A stretch of 64,000 nt of DNA from Flavobacteriales bacterium (GTDB lineage Bacteria > Bacteroidota > Bacteroidia > Flavobacteriales_D > Crocinitomicaceae). Numbering within the stretch: position 1 is the stretch's first letter; each line of letters begins with the position of its first letter. Shown in pieces: positions 10,600-18,693 of the stretch. The translations under genes and the position numbers were made by a program. Where the stretch lies: contig CANFRV010000018.1 of NCBI GenBank assembly GCA_947449575.1, positions 1-64,000 of the forward strand, given 5' to 3'. The notes beneath the pieces are model-generated. The model was not told the origin of the DNA, did not search any database, and saw only the letters and a list, made by a program, of their open reading frames with translations.

Positions 10600-10610
10600 A
10601 CAGTGGAAGG

Positions 10611-10970
10611 CTTTGTAAGACATTAGATCGCTTCGCTTAAAGATTCAAGAACGCTATGCTTTTAGACTTATGAGTTGGGGAAGGGAATACGCGTCAGTCT
10701 TTATATCTTGTGTCTTTTAGTCTTGAATCTTTGTAAGACATTAGATCGCTAAGCTTAAAGATGCAAGAACGCTATGCTTTTATACTTATGAGTTGGGGAA
10801 GGGAATACGCATCAGTCTTTATATCTTGTGTCTTTTAGTCTTGAATCTTTGTAAGACATTAGATTGCTGCGCTTTTAGACAGTAGATCGCTACGCTTTTA
10901 GACTTATGAGTTGGGATGGGATGGGGAATACGCATCAGTCTTTCAGTCTTGCGTCTACATCCAATCTTTC
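10611..10970. repeat. 118-bp tandem repeat, about three copies
   Basis: Units begin with CTTTGTAAGACATTAGAT at 10611, 10729 and 10847, a period of exactly 118 bp. The first two units differ at only a few positions; the third is rearranged and degenerates after about 90 bp. No long frame is open through it. It fills the uvrC-amidase gap (10600-11039). Confidence 0.85.
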
Positions 10971-11039
10971 AACAATTCAATCTTAGTAAAGTTTTCTATT
11001 TTTTTTTATACATCAAATCGTTCCATTTAAATTTACAGA

Positions 11040-12041
11040 ATGAAATGGGGCATTATTTTCTGCTGTTTACTCTTTTCTTTTGTTTCGTATACACAAAACA
11101 AGAAAGTATCTCTTGTGCTAGACGCAGGGCATGGTGGGTATGACACGGGCTTTCTGTCAGAGAATAAAAACCATCTCACCGAAAAAGAATTAAATTTAAT
11201 TATTTCCAATAAAGTTGGTTCGTATATCTCTCAATATCTTACCAATATTGAAATTATTTACACGAGAACGGATGATTCTTTTGTCAGTTTGGATGATCGT
11301 GTCGCCAAAGCAAATATCAAAAAAGCAGATTATTTTATAAGTATTCATTGCAATGCAAGCGAAAGAAAAGTAGTACACGGCACAGAATCACATGTGCACA
11401 CGATGGACTCTAAAAAGTCTGTTGATTTTGCTACCATTATGGAAAAAGAATTCTCGGTGAAAGCGGGTCGACATTCTCGTGGGGTAAAAGATTCTGATGA
11501 TAGAGAACATTCTCTGCAAGTGTTAAAATACACCAATATGACCGGAGTCCTTCTAGAATGTGGATTTTTAAGTAATGAAAAAGAAGCCAATTATCTCAAC
11601 ACCACTGAAGGACAAGATATTTTAGCCTCTGCAATTTTCCGAGGAATAAGAACATTTCTTCAAAAAGAGTACCCTGCGATTAATTTTGTTAAAAATGCAC
11701 CTGCAAAACCGGTAGTTGCTGGCACAGCTAAAACCACCTCGAAAGAGACAAAAGAAACCAAAATTCCTGCAAAAGATCCGACGAAAGTTCCTGCAAAACC
11801 AACGACAGAACAAGGTGCTTTCAGTATTCAAATAATGTCATCCCGCGACCCTATCGATCCGAGCGATGTAGCGTTTAAAAAATTGGGGGAACCCGTTGTT
11901 CGTCAAAAAGTGGTGTCCACTAGTGAATTTAAATATCGGTATTTGGTAGGAAACTTCGACAGTAGAGAAGAAGGAACAGCGGTATTGAAGAAGGTCCAAT
12001 CCAATGGTTTCAAGGATGCTATCATTATACAAACCGAATGA
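11040..12041 (+). CDS. N-acetylmuramoyl-L-alanine amidase with SPOR domain
   Basis: The 333-residue product has a Sec signal peptide (residues 1-19), an Amidase_3 zinc hydrolase domain (LVLDAGHGGYDTG, SIHCNAS, LLECGFLSN; residues about 24-210), a Pro/Lys/Thr-rich linker, and a C-terminal SPOR-like domain (FSIQIMSSRD to the end) that binds denuded glycan strands at division sites. The zinc ligands (His, Glu, His) and the catalytic Glu of LECGF are all visible. It cleaves peptide stems from peptidoglycan and probably works in cell separation. ATG at 11040; monocistronic, upstream of tRNA-Asn. Confidence 0.93.
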   Translation: MKWGIIFCCLLFSFVSYTQNKKVSLVLDAGHGGYDTGFLSENKNHLTEKELNLIISNKVGSYISQYLTNIEIIYTRTDDSFVSLDDRVAKANIKKADYFISIHCNASERKVVHGTESHVHTMDSKKSVDFATIMEKEFSVKAGRHSRGVKDSDDREHSLQVLKYTNMTGVLLECGFLSNEKEANYLNTTEGQDILASAIFRGIRTFLQKEYPAINFVKNAPAKPVVAGTAKTTSKETKETKIPAKDPTKVPAKPTTEQGAFSIQIMSSRDPIDPSDVAFKKLGEPVVRQKVVSTSEFKYRYLVGNFDSREEGTAVLKKVQSNGFKDAIIIQTE

Positions 12042-12108
12042 TTTTTAACGAATTATAATTCGTTACCTTAAAAAACAGCTCTTCCCCTCGATTTTTTTGA
12101 GAAATCGT

Positions 12109-12139
12109 TTTGTAAAATAAAATTCTTTCCTTACATTTG
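12109..12139 (+). promoter_or_regulatory. Consensus Bacteroidota promoter for tRNA-Asn
   Basis: TTTG at 12109-12112 and TACATTTG at 12132-12139 are separated by exactly 19 bp, matching the TTTG-N19-TAnnTTTG consensus. Transcription would start about 25 bp before the mature tRNA 5' end. Confidence 0.85.
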
Positions 12140-12170
12140 CACACGCCAAAGCAGAAATGCACGCTGAAAT

Positions 12171-12244
12171 TCCTTCTTAGCTCAGCTGGTTAGAGCATCT
12201 GACTGTTAATCAGAGGGTCCCTGGTTCGAGTCCAGGAGAGGGAG
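12171..12244 (+). tRNA. tRNA-Asn (anticodon GTT)
   Basis: The cloverleaf can be drawn by hand. Acceptor arm TCCTTCT pairs with AGAGGGA, with one G-U. The D-arm is in TTAGCTCAGCTGGTTAGAGC, the anticodon stem TCTGA/TCAGA encloses loop CTGTTAA, and the T-arm is CCTGG-TTCGAGT-CCAGG. The discriminator is G at 12244 and CCA is not encoded. It is the integration target: the sequence from the anticodon loop to just past the 3' end is repeated at 29554. Confidence 0.96.
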
Positions 12245-12250
12245 CAAAAA
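12203..12250 (+). repeat. Left copy of 48-bp attachment repeat (tRNA 3' part)
   Basis: These 48 bp, from the anticodon loop through GGGAGCAAAAA, are identical to 29554-29601. A perfect repeat of a tRNA 3' end flanking recombinase and defence genes is the usual signature of tyrosine-recombinase integration; here it delimits a block of about 17.35 kb. Confidence 0.9.
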
Positions 12251-12276
12251 GACTTACAGAAATGTAGGTCTTTTTT
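12246..12276 (+). terminator. Rho-independent terminator after tRNA-Asn
   Basis: AAGACTTACA-GAAA-TGTAGGTCTT followed by TTTT forms a stem with one G-U pair and a tetraloop. It differs in sequence from the terminator behind the second tRNA fragment (29604-29637), so each block brought or kept its own. Confidence 0.8.
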
Positions 12277-12337
12277 GGTTTTATAAGGTACTGATTATCT
12301 TTAAGATGCTCTAAACATCTGAGCTAAGAGATAATTT
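12277..12337 (-). repeat. 61-bp element end with inverted tRNA-Asn-like half (copy 1)
   Basis: This segment matches 29647-29707 with two differences. Read on the minus strand, 12291-12328 aligns without gaps to tRNA-Asn positions 12176-12213 with 32 of 38 identities, covering the D-arm and the anticodon region. The anticodon position reads GAT and the anticodon stem is broken, so it is not a functional tRNA. Confidence 0.75.
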
Positions 12338-12424
12338 TCGATAATCCCAAATATATGCTTCTAGTGATTTTATTATTTAGTAGAGTGGTGTTTTAGAGTG
12401 GTGTTTTGTTTAATCAATCATAAT

Positions 12425-14170
12425 ATGGAATTTGACAATCTTGAATCTTATTACAAATATATTGAGTTAGATGTAAGTTTAGAATTTGATTATAGTCTTT
12501 CAAATAAATTACAAATTCTCGCTGAAAATATATCTAATAAAGATGTAAAAACAATATGCTTTTACGAACTATATTTTACAAATTTTAGTTTCCAGAAAGG
12601 AGAATTAATTCCAAAACTCCATAATAATGAAACTGGTGATTCTTATCCAAATTTAGCTTTATTTGAAGATGACTTAGATTATATTAAAGTAAGGTCTGAG
12701 AACACATTAAACCCTAAATATAAAGCGAAATACAACCATTTACTTTGGTTAAGTAAAGCCAAAAACATTATTTATGCAAAGACAGCTGTTGATTCATATC
12801 TAAGTTTCTTAAAGGTCAACATAGTTTCATTAGAAAAAATTGAAAATCAAAATTTATTTGAAAGCTATTATAAAAATTTATTCATTTTATCGCAGAATAT
12901 TAATTACAAAATAGATGAAGTCATAATTTTGGCTAAATCCTTAATTGGAAATGAAAAGTTAAATGGTTTTCGTGAATGTTCTATGATGAAATTCATTGTT
13001 GACGAAGGTAAAAAATTAGATATAAAAATTATACAGACTTTTTATGATTATTCAATTTCAGTTATTGAGAATGATATTTATCCAGATTTTTTAAAAGAAT
13101 TCTTATCATTTACTATAATACTTTGTCAAAAATTAAAGTTAAAATCACATTTTTATAATAATAAATTAGCTGAATATTACATTAAAGAAGCGGATAAACA
13201 AAAAGAAAACTTCTTTGCTCATGATTATTTTTTAAAAGCTTTAAATGAATATAAAAACGCTGCTAATCATTCAAAAATTGAAGAGGTATCTACGTTGATA
13301 CAAGAAGCAAAAAAGAATATTGATTTTAAAACTATTTCAGTAGAATATCAAAGTGATTTACTTGATGCATATTGGGCTTTTAACGATAATAAAACATCCA
13401 TGATTATAGAAAATAATTCAAGTGAAGCTATTTACACATATTTGATAAACGGTAAAATCCTTCCAGAAGCCCTTAAATTAGAAGAATTTTCACGTCCAGT
13501 AACATTTGATTTTATCAAAGTAGTCAATTTTGATATCAATAAAAATATTTCAACAAATAAAAATTCTGGAATTAATCAATACGATTTACATCTTAAAAAC
13601 TTTAGTATTAATCATATTTGGGCAATTTTTTTAAAAGGAATAAAGGCAAATAAAATCTCACTTGATTCACTTATTGAATATCTAACCACTAAAACATGGT
13701 ATTCAAAGAATTTTACTCATACTGATTCAGATGGAAATATTGAAGGATTTGATTGGATTGAACTTATTAAACCTTCTATACAGAATTTCTTTAATCAAGT
13801 AAATTCTGACATAATAAATGGAGTGGAAACTAAATCTGGATTTATTCTAGCAATAGATTCTTTAGTTATAAAATTCGAAGGTCTATTAAGAGAGTTTTCT
13901 AGATTAGTTGGTGCACAAACTATCGAAATTAAAGAAAATGGCACCAAAGAAAGGATTTCATTTGATAAATTATTAGACAATGAAAAAATTGTATCAATCA
14001 TCCCAGATACAGATATAGCTTTTTTAAAATATTTATTCACCGATAAGGGACTAAACCTAAGAAATAATATAGCTCATTGTTTTTACAATACTGAAAAATA
14101 TTCAACTGGGATAATGCTATTATTAATCGTTGCTTTGCTTAAATTGGGTGATTTTGAGATTAAATTTTAG
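12425..14170 (+). CDS. DUF4209-type protein with HEPN-like Rx4H motif
   Basis: The start at 12425 gives 581 residues. The ATG at 12398 lies in a locally duplicated GTGGTGTTTT sequence and is less likely. The long alpha-helical body has no membrane segment. Near the C-terminus, GLNLRNNIAHCF matches the RNxxxH signature I associate with DUF4209, and RNNIAH also fits the Rx4H motif of HEPN ribonucleases (family knowledge). The last residues are hydrophobic and helical. It is the first gene inside the tRNA-Asn insertion and is followed 48 bp later by a second unknown gene on the same strand, so the two may be co-transcribed. An RNA-targeting defence role is inference. Codon use is much more AT-rich than in the chromosomal genes upstream. 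Confidence 0.6.
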   Translation: MEFDNLESYYKYIELDVSLEFDYSLSNKLQILAENISNKDVKTICFYELYFTNFSFQKGELIPKLHNNETGDSYPNLALFEDDLDYIKVRSENTLNPKYKAKYNHLLWLSKAKNIIYAKTAVDSYLSFLKVNIVSLEKIENQNLFESYYKNLFILSQNINYKIDEVIILAKSLIGNEKLNGFRECSMMKFIVDEGKKLDIKIIQTFYDYSISVIENDIYPDFLKEFLSFTIILCQKLKLKSHFYNNKLAEYYIKEADKQKENFFAHDYFLKALNEYKNAANHSKIEEVSTLIQEAKKNIDFKTISVEYQSDLLDAYWAFNDNKTSMIIENNSSEAIYTYLINGKILPEALKLEEFSRPVTFDFIKVVNFDINKNISTNKNSGINQYDLHLKNFSINHIWAIFLKGIKANKISLDSLIEYLTTKTWYSKNFTHTDSDGNIEGFDWIELIKPSIQNFFNQVNSDIINGVETKSGFILAIDSLVIKFEGLLREFSRLVGAQTIEIKENGTKERISFDKLLDNEKIVSIIPDTDIAFLKYLFTDKGLNLRNNIAHCFYNTEKYSTGIMLLLIVALLKLGDFEIKF

Positions 14171-14218
14171 GTAATTTCAAATTACTACTATTTTCATAAA
14201 TTTTATTAATAATATTTT

Positions 14219-15532
14219 ATGTTTGGAATGAAACAACCTTCGATAAATGACCAATCATTATATATGATTCACGATATAGCAGAGCAACAGCTATTATCTT
14301 TTGAAGCTAGATTATCAAAATGTACATCAGAAGAAACTGAATTAAAAAAACAAATTTTAATTCAAATAGAAAACCATAAAAAACAACTTATCGATTTTGA
14401 AAATGATATTGAACATCAAAGGAAAGAAAAGTTTCAATTTTCGATTGAAGAACTTTATTCAATGTATGGCCAATTTGAGAACATATCATTAACAATTGAA
14501 TTTCATAAATTTTCAGATTCAGCTAAAATGTTTGGAAGAAGTATTAGAGGAATTATTTTGTATAAAAAAGATGAAAGAGAACAACTAGAAAGTCTTATAA
14601 AAAAAAGTGAAATACCAAGAACAAATGGAAATATAAAAATGGAAATATCTAGTGATGTTGATTTATCGGATAATCTAAAAAAGGAATTAAAAAATAGTGG
14701 GTTTATTAGTGGGGATATTTATGAAATATTAACTGTAAATCTTCCATTATTAAAATCTTACGGGGAAATTGGTAATAAAGAAATACCCAATACACTAGAA
14801 ATAAAATTTGACTCAACTAATTTCGACCCATTTTTTGCATTTCAATCTATGTTTCTCCAACGACTAAAAAGTGGTGGAACGCTTATTGAATATGAAAGGA
14901 AACAATTATTAGGTTATTTGTGCTATTACAACCCAGATTCGGAAATGTTATTAAAGGAAATTCTTTACGATTCAGAAGGTCAAAAATTTAATGATATTAG
15001 AATTCATGAGCTTGAAGCTAAACTTTTTAACGTAGATATTTTAGCTGAGGAAATTCTAGAATATTGTGAAATTAAGGCTTATCAAAAATCAAATAGAATT
15101 GAATTAATTAAAAAAGAAATTAAACGTTCGACAAACAAAAAATTTGAAGTATTTGAAGCTGAATATCCTATTTTATTTAAAGAATTACAAAATTCCATTT
15201 CTGATTTTAAAGAAGAGTCTTTATTAACTTTTGGTACTTTTAAGCCCCTTTTTTGGACTTATGAAAGTTTCCTTCATATTTATCTACGACATTGTGTTGA
15301 ACTTAAAATTGAGGGTCATTTTGAAGAAAAAACCAATTTTCAATATTCAATGAAAGATATTAGAAGAATTCTAAAAATTGGAATAGAGAACTTACTTCCT
15401 CAAATAAATGAAAGATTATCTGAAGGTAAAGATTTTAGAATAAGTGGTAATAGAGCTTTATATTTTAATGGTAATTATTATTCACTTCATATATTAAATG
15501 ATGGTAGGATTACAGCATTTCATCCAAACTAA
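14219..15532 (+). CDS. Unknown protein with possible nuclease-like C-terminus
   Basis: I do not recognise a named family. The 437 residues begin with a helical or coiled-coil segment (about 15-75), followed by a mixed domain with no ATPase motifs. The C-terminal 100 residues contain HIYLRHCVE, a Phe-Gln-Tyr stretch, RISGNRALYFNG and GRITAFHPN; this His/Arg-rich alpha-then-beta pattern loosely resembles BECR-fold RNase toxin domains, but that is a guess from pattern. It lies 48 bp downstream of the DUF4209 gene on the same strand. An alternative start is the ATG three codons later. No signal peptide. Confidence 0.5.
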   Translation: MFGMKQPSINDQSLYMIHDIAEQQLLSFEARLSKCTSEETELKKQILIQIENHKKQLIDFENDIEHQRKEKFQFSIEELYSMYGQFENISLTIEFHKFSDSAKMFGRSIRGIILYKKDEREQLESLIKKSEIPRTNGNIKMEISSDVDLSDNLKKELKNSGFISGDIYEILTVNLPLLKSYGEIGNKEIPNTLEIKFDSTNFDPFFAFQSMFLQRLKSGGTLIEYERKQLLGYLCYYNPDSEMLLKEILYDSEGQKFNDIRIHELEAKLFNVDILAEEILEYCEIKAYQKSNRIELIKKEIKRSTNKKFEVFEAEYPILFKELQNSISDFKEESLLTFGTFKPLFWTYESFLHIYLRHCVELKIEGHFEEKTNFQYSMKDIRRILKIGIENLLPQINERLSEGKDFRISGNRALYFNGNYYSLHILNDGRITAFHPN

Positions 15533-15578
15533 ATTCAATATAATTTATTTCTCTCTACTTAATTTGAAAATCACAAAT

Positions 15579-15597
15579 TGAGCGATTTTTTTGCTCA
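15579..15597. repeat. Outer block of left inverted end of nested island
   Basis: TGAGCGATTTTTTTGCTCA is an imperfect hairpin. Its reverse complement matches 22339-22357 in both arms and in the AATTT that follows. It sits 62 bp outside the inner palindrome block; on the right the gap is 63 bp. Confidence 0.6.
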
Positions 15598-15658
15598 TAT
15601 ATTTGATTTATAATTAAACATAAACTACTATTTTATAGTGGTTTAAAGCCAAAATGAC

Positions 15659-15710
15659 ACTTGCCAAAAATGTATCTATTATTTAAAAAGATAAGTATAA
15701 TTGGCAAGAC
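15659..15710 (+). repeat. Inner block of left inverted end (about 52 bp)
   Basis: The block runs from ACTTGCCAAAAA to TTGGCAAGAC. Its reverse complement matches 22226-22276 over its whole length, with one single-base indel and a few mismatches in the middle. Each copy is itself bounded by CTTGCCAA and TTGGCAAG, as expected of recombinase or transposase binding sites. Confidence 0.75.
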
Positions 15711-15810
15711 AAAAAACCTCAGCTTATAACTCAATATAAACAACAAAGGGCACCTTTCGAGTACCCTTTGTTTCATTTTACAGAAACACTTTTATAATTA
15801 ATCTGAAACA

Positions 15811-16809
15811 TTAACCCTCTTTCAACGGACCTAGTAAATGAGCAATCACATCAACTGTCATACTCAAACCAATTGCTTTGATTTTATTGGTCTTGGCTAC
15901 ACTAGGAACATCACTTACATATCCATCTGGAATTGTCATCAATCGTTCTGATTCTAAAATACTAGGAAGCCTATAGCAGCCATTTGGGAAATCATATTCA
16001 TCTATCTTTACATTTCTACCACCAACATATCCAGATTGCTTTAAAATAGATGGATATTGAAGTACCTTCTGTTCTGGAGATAATTCAGCGAATGCTTTAT
16101 CTTTAAATATAATATTACCAATATTCATATTGTAATATCTTTTGATACCATTCGTAAGAGTACAGTTGGAGCCCAACAATACATTGGCTTTTTCTTTGTC
16201 AACAAATCCATTAACAACAAGGTCTTGATACTTAACGTTGGTTGGAACTACTTTTCCAATGTTGGGAATATTTGACCAATAATACCTTCTACGATTGGCA
16301 CCAGCAATATCTGCTGAATTGATTTTATACAATTTGATATCTGGGAATATTACAGCTAATTCGTTGGTAATAATATCTCTATCTTTTCGGCTCATACTTG
16401 CAACATTTTCCATTAGAAAGTATAATTTTTTAAATAATGGTTGGAAAGTATATATCTGTCCCATAATTCTCAACGCTTCATAGAATAACTTGGATTCACT
16501 CCCTTCAAGTCCAGTACGTTCAGTTTTATTGATGCTTGAAAGATTGGTGCATGGACTACCAAACACTACCAAATCAATTTCATTAGCATAATCAAATCCA
16601 TCAATATCACACACATTCCCCAATTGGATAAAGTTTGTATCACCACTATAATGATAGTTTTGAATTGCTAGTGCATGAGGACATATTTCACTACTATAGT
16701 ATTTGTTTATCTTAATGCCAGCTTTTTCTAGTGCAAGCTTTGCACAACTAACTCCATCGAATAGCGATAGGACGTTGATTCCATTTGATTTAGGTTCATT
16801 TTTACTCAT
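15811..16809 (-). CDS. Orphan DNA (cytosine-5) methyltransferase
   Basis: The 332-residue protein has the C5-methyltransferase order: motif I LSLFDGVSCAKLALEKAG (SAM binding), catalytic motif IV GSPCTNLSS (Cys87), motif VI ENVASM (residues about 139-144), motif VIII-like RRRYYW, and a C-terminal TVDVIAHLL segment. The SPC version of motif IV and the FDGVSC version of motif I are like stand-alone phage enzymes rather than restriction partners. No nuclease gene lies next to it inside the nested island; it is divergent from the 113-aa gene at 17005. It probably protects the element or modulates its expression. ATG at 16809. Confidence 0.85.
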   Translation of the reverse strand: MSKNEPKSNGINVLSLFDGVSCAKLALEKAGIKINKYYSSEICPHALAIQNYHYSGDTNFIQLGNVCDIDGFDYANEIDLVVFGSPCTNLSSINKTERTGLEGSESKLFYEALRIMGQIYTFQPLFKKLYFLMENVASMSRKDRDIITNELAVIFPDIKLYKINSADIAGANRRRYYWSNIPNIGKVVPTNVKYQDLVVNGFVDKEKANVLLGSNCTLTNGIKRYYNMNIGNIIFKDKAFAELSPEQKVLQYPSILKQSGYVGGRNVKIDEYDFPNGCYRLPSILESERLMTIPDGYVSDVPSVAKTNKIKAIGLSMTVDVIAHLLGPLKEG

Positions 16810-16977
16810 AATATTTATCGTTTATTAATAAATATCATGGAGGAAACAAAACGCCTTGATTTGTGGTGGGGAAATAGAAAATAATTTATAATTCCCCTAG
16901 GATGATATAATTAAAATCAAAATATTTTTAATTATTTTACTGAAGACCAGGTGTTTATACAAACATTCCTCTTATAC

Positions 16978-16997
16978 TCGTGTTATAAATAACACGA
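16978..16997. promoter_or_regulatory. Perfect palindrome ahead of 17005 gene, operator-like
   Basis: TCGTGTTAT-AA-ATAACACGA is a perfect 9+2+9 palindrome 7 bp before the ATG at 17005. The preceding bases form the box TATACTCGTGT, which recurs as TACACTCGTGT at 17677-17687 and TACACTCGCAT at 20877-20887, each ahead of another gene of the same island. Confidence 0.6.
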
Positions 16998-17004
16998 AAC
17001 AATT

Positions 17005-17346
17005 ATGGAAACTTCAGAAAAACAATCAGTAGAAATCGCTAAAACAATTCACCAACAATTAATGGGAACTGGAGCAACAAGAGTATGGTCTTGGGGAGCT
17101 AACAGTTGGACAGCTGTACCAAATGGACTTTTGTTCAAAGTTCAAGGTTTTTTGTTCAAGGGCCACGTTCTTATAGTATTGAAACCTAACGATACTTATA
17201 CTATTCAATTAATCAAATCAAAAAAGATATTCAAGGAATTTACTGATGTATATTTTGATGAGATGATAAATCTTATTGATTCGAATGTAGAATACACTGG
17301 AGCCAATTATGAAGATGATGTAAATAAAGCTGTTTATAAATTTTAA
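17005..17346 (+). CDS. Hypothetical small protein of the nested island
   Basis: The product has 113 residues and no recognised domain. It starts with a helix (SVEIAKTIHQQL), contains three Trp residues in a short stretch (VWSWGANSWTAV) and then alternating beta-type hydrophobics, giving a compact alpha/beta appearance. No signal peptide or membrane segment. The start is firm because the ATG lies just behind the palindromic operator-like site. A 59-residue gene follows after 11 bp, so the two probably form one transcript that ends at the terminator at 17578. Confidence 0.6.
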   Translation: METSEKQSVEIAKTIHQQLMGTGATRVWSWGANSWTAVPNGLLFKVQGFLFKGHVLIVLKPNDTYTIQLIKSKKIFKEFTDVYFDEMINLIDSNVEYTGANYEDDVNKAVYKF

Positions 17347-17357
17347 CACTTGATAAT

Positions 17358-17537
17358 ATGAGAGCCGAAGAAAAATATCAAGAATTATTCAACGAATTAC
17401 AAAATCGATTGAAACAATTAAAGAAGAAACTGGACCAACACAAAAAGGATTTCATTCGGAATGCTAATTGGTCATTTGTTGGCGATGTTCAATATGTAAA
17501 TGAACAATTAAGAAATATTACAGAATTTATGAAATGA
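17358..17537 (+). CDS. Small charged helical protein, 59 aa
   Basis: An ATG at 17358 opens 59 codons ending with TGA at 17537. The N-terminal 35 residues are Lys/Glu/Gln/Leu-rich with heptad spacing (ELQNRLKQLKKKLDQHKKDF), so a short coiled coil is likely. It lies 11 bp behind the 113-aa gene and 40 bp before a rho-independent terminator, which supports it as a real second gene of that transcript. Function unknown. Confidence 0.55.
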   Translation: MRAEEKYQELFNELQNRLKQLKKKLDQHKKDFIRNANWSFVGDVQYVNEQLRNITEFMK

Positions 17538-17577
17538 CTTTATAATGTCAAAAAGAGAAATAACTATTATAGTGTAA

Positions 17578-17607
17578 AATCTCATCCATTTAGGATGGGA
17601 TTTTTTT
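17578..17607 (+). terminator. Rho-independent terminator
   Basis: AATCTCATCC-ATTTA-GGATGGGATT followed by TTTTT forms a 10-bp stem (one G-U). It closes the transcript with the two small genes at 17005 and 17358. Confidence 0.8.
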
Positions 17608-17754
17608 GCTTTATGAACGTTGATAAATAATATGAAAATAATCTCCTTGAAATTTGCGTGGTTCATGTAATACGCCTACACTCGTGTCTATATCAACCCA
17701 TGGTCGAATGTACATGGATAGATGTAAATCATATAAAACACGAAAAAATATAAA

Positions 17755-18426
17755 ATGAAACAATTTTACGCATATTATAGAACGAGTACAAAAATTCAAA
17801 ATTTAGGAATTGAGGCTCAAAGAACTTCAGTTGAAAATTACATAAAAAGTATTGGTGGTATTTTGATAGGAGAAGTTGAAGAACAAGAAAGTGGGAAAAA
17901 TGATAAACGTAAAGGTTTAGAACTTGCGGTAGAAATGTGTGAAAAGAATAATTGCACTCTTATAATTTCAAAGTTGGACAGATTATCTCGCTCAATTTCA
18001 TTTTTGTTTCAACTTCGTGATAGAGTCGCAAAATCAAACATTGAAATCCAAGCATTGGATATGCCAAGCTTTAATACTCTTTCACTTGGAATATACGCAA
18101 CAATGGCACAAGCTGAAAGGGAGGCTTGCTCGAATCGTACCCGTTTGGCTCTAGCAGAATTAAAACGAAATGGTGTAGTTTTAGGTAAACCCGAAAACTT
18201 TACTCAAGAACATAGAATAAAAGGTGCTCAAGCAGTTAGGCAGAAATCAATAGATAATAAAATCAATATTCAAGCGACTGCAATGATTGTACAATATCGA
18301 GAAAAAGGATTTTCTTATGATAAAATTGTTACTTTATTAACTAAAAATAATTTTATGAGCGTTACTGGTAAAAAGTTTACATCAACTAGCGTGATGAGAT
18401 TGTATAAAAGACATTTAGAATATTAA
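17755..18426 (+). CDS. Serine recombinase (resolvase/invertase family)
   Basis: The 223-residue protein shows the small serine recombinase layout. The N-terminal catalytic domain begins KQFYAYYRTSTK with the nucleophile at Ser11, followed by LIISKLDRLSRS with the catalytic Arg residues and MAQAEREACSNRTRLAL leading into the E-helix. A C-terminal helix-turn-helix (residues about 190-220) ends in TSTSVMRLYKRH. It catalyses double-strand exchange at short crossover sites. A TACACTCGTGT box lies at 17677. A degenerate second copy of its C-terminus follows at 18483. It could resolve, invert or integrate the nested island. Confidence 0.88.
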   Translation: MKQFYAYYRTSTKIQNLGIEAQRTSVENYIKSIGGILIGEVEEQESGKNDKRKGLELAVEMCEKNNCTLIISKLDRLSRSISFLFQLRDRVAKSNIEIQALDMPSFNTLSLGIYATMAQAEREACSNRTRLALAELKRNGVVLGKPENFTQEHRIKGAQAVRQKSIDNKINIQATAMIVQYREKGFSYDKIVTLLTKNNFMSVTGKKFTSTSVMRLYKRHLEY

Positions 18427-18482
18427 ATAAAGGCTAATTCAAATTCTAAAAAAAATTAAATGAACAGAATTATTAATAAAAT

Positions 18483-18608
18483 ACAGAAAAAGGCTACAGT
18501 TATGATAAAATAGCTCTGAAATTGAATGAATTAGGATTTCGGACATCTCAAGGAAAAAAACATAATTCTACAAGTGTGAGAAGATTATACATAATAATTT
18601 ATACATAA
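18483..18608 (+). pseudogene. Remnant of a second serine recombinase C-terminus
   Basis: Read in the frame starting at 18483, the sequence encodes EKGYSYDKIALKLNELGF and then GKKHNSTSVRRLY. This matches the C-terminal HTH of the resolvase just upstream (EKGFSYDKIVTLLTKNNF and GKKFTSTSVMRLY) at a level that suggests a related but distinct gene. There is no catalytic domain and no start. It is either a partial duplication or the scar of a displaced recombinase. Confidence 0.75.
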
Positions 18609-18636
18609 TAATTCTGTATTTTCATTAAATTTTATA

Positions 18637-18683
18637 AAATGTAGTAAAATATTTTGGATATTTAAAATATTTTACTACATTTG
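18637..18683 (+). promoter_or_regulatory. Promoter embedded in a perfect 19-bp palindrome
   Basis: Arms 18637-18655 and 18664-18682 are perfect inverted repeats of 19 bp around an 8-base loop. The right arm contains TACATTTG (18676-18683), a consensus -7 box, 10 bp before the ATG at 18694. The palindrome could be an operator for a dimeric repressor, or a hairpin. Confidence 0.65.
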
Positions 18684-18693
18684 CATTATAAAT

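Noticed and set aside
12291-12328. Functional antisense tRNA
   Set aside because: The anticodon stem does not pair and no T-arm or acceptor stem follows, so only a degenerate half is left.
15811-16809. Part of the R-M operon at 26 kb
   Set aside because: It lies inside a separate inverted-end island about 9 kb away, on the other strand, with a different motif IV (SPC).
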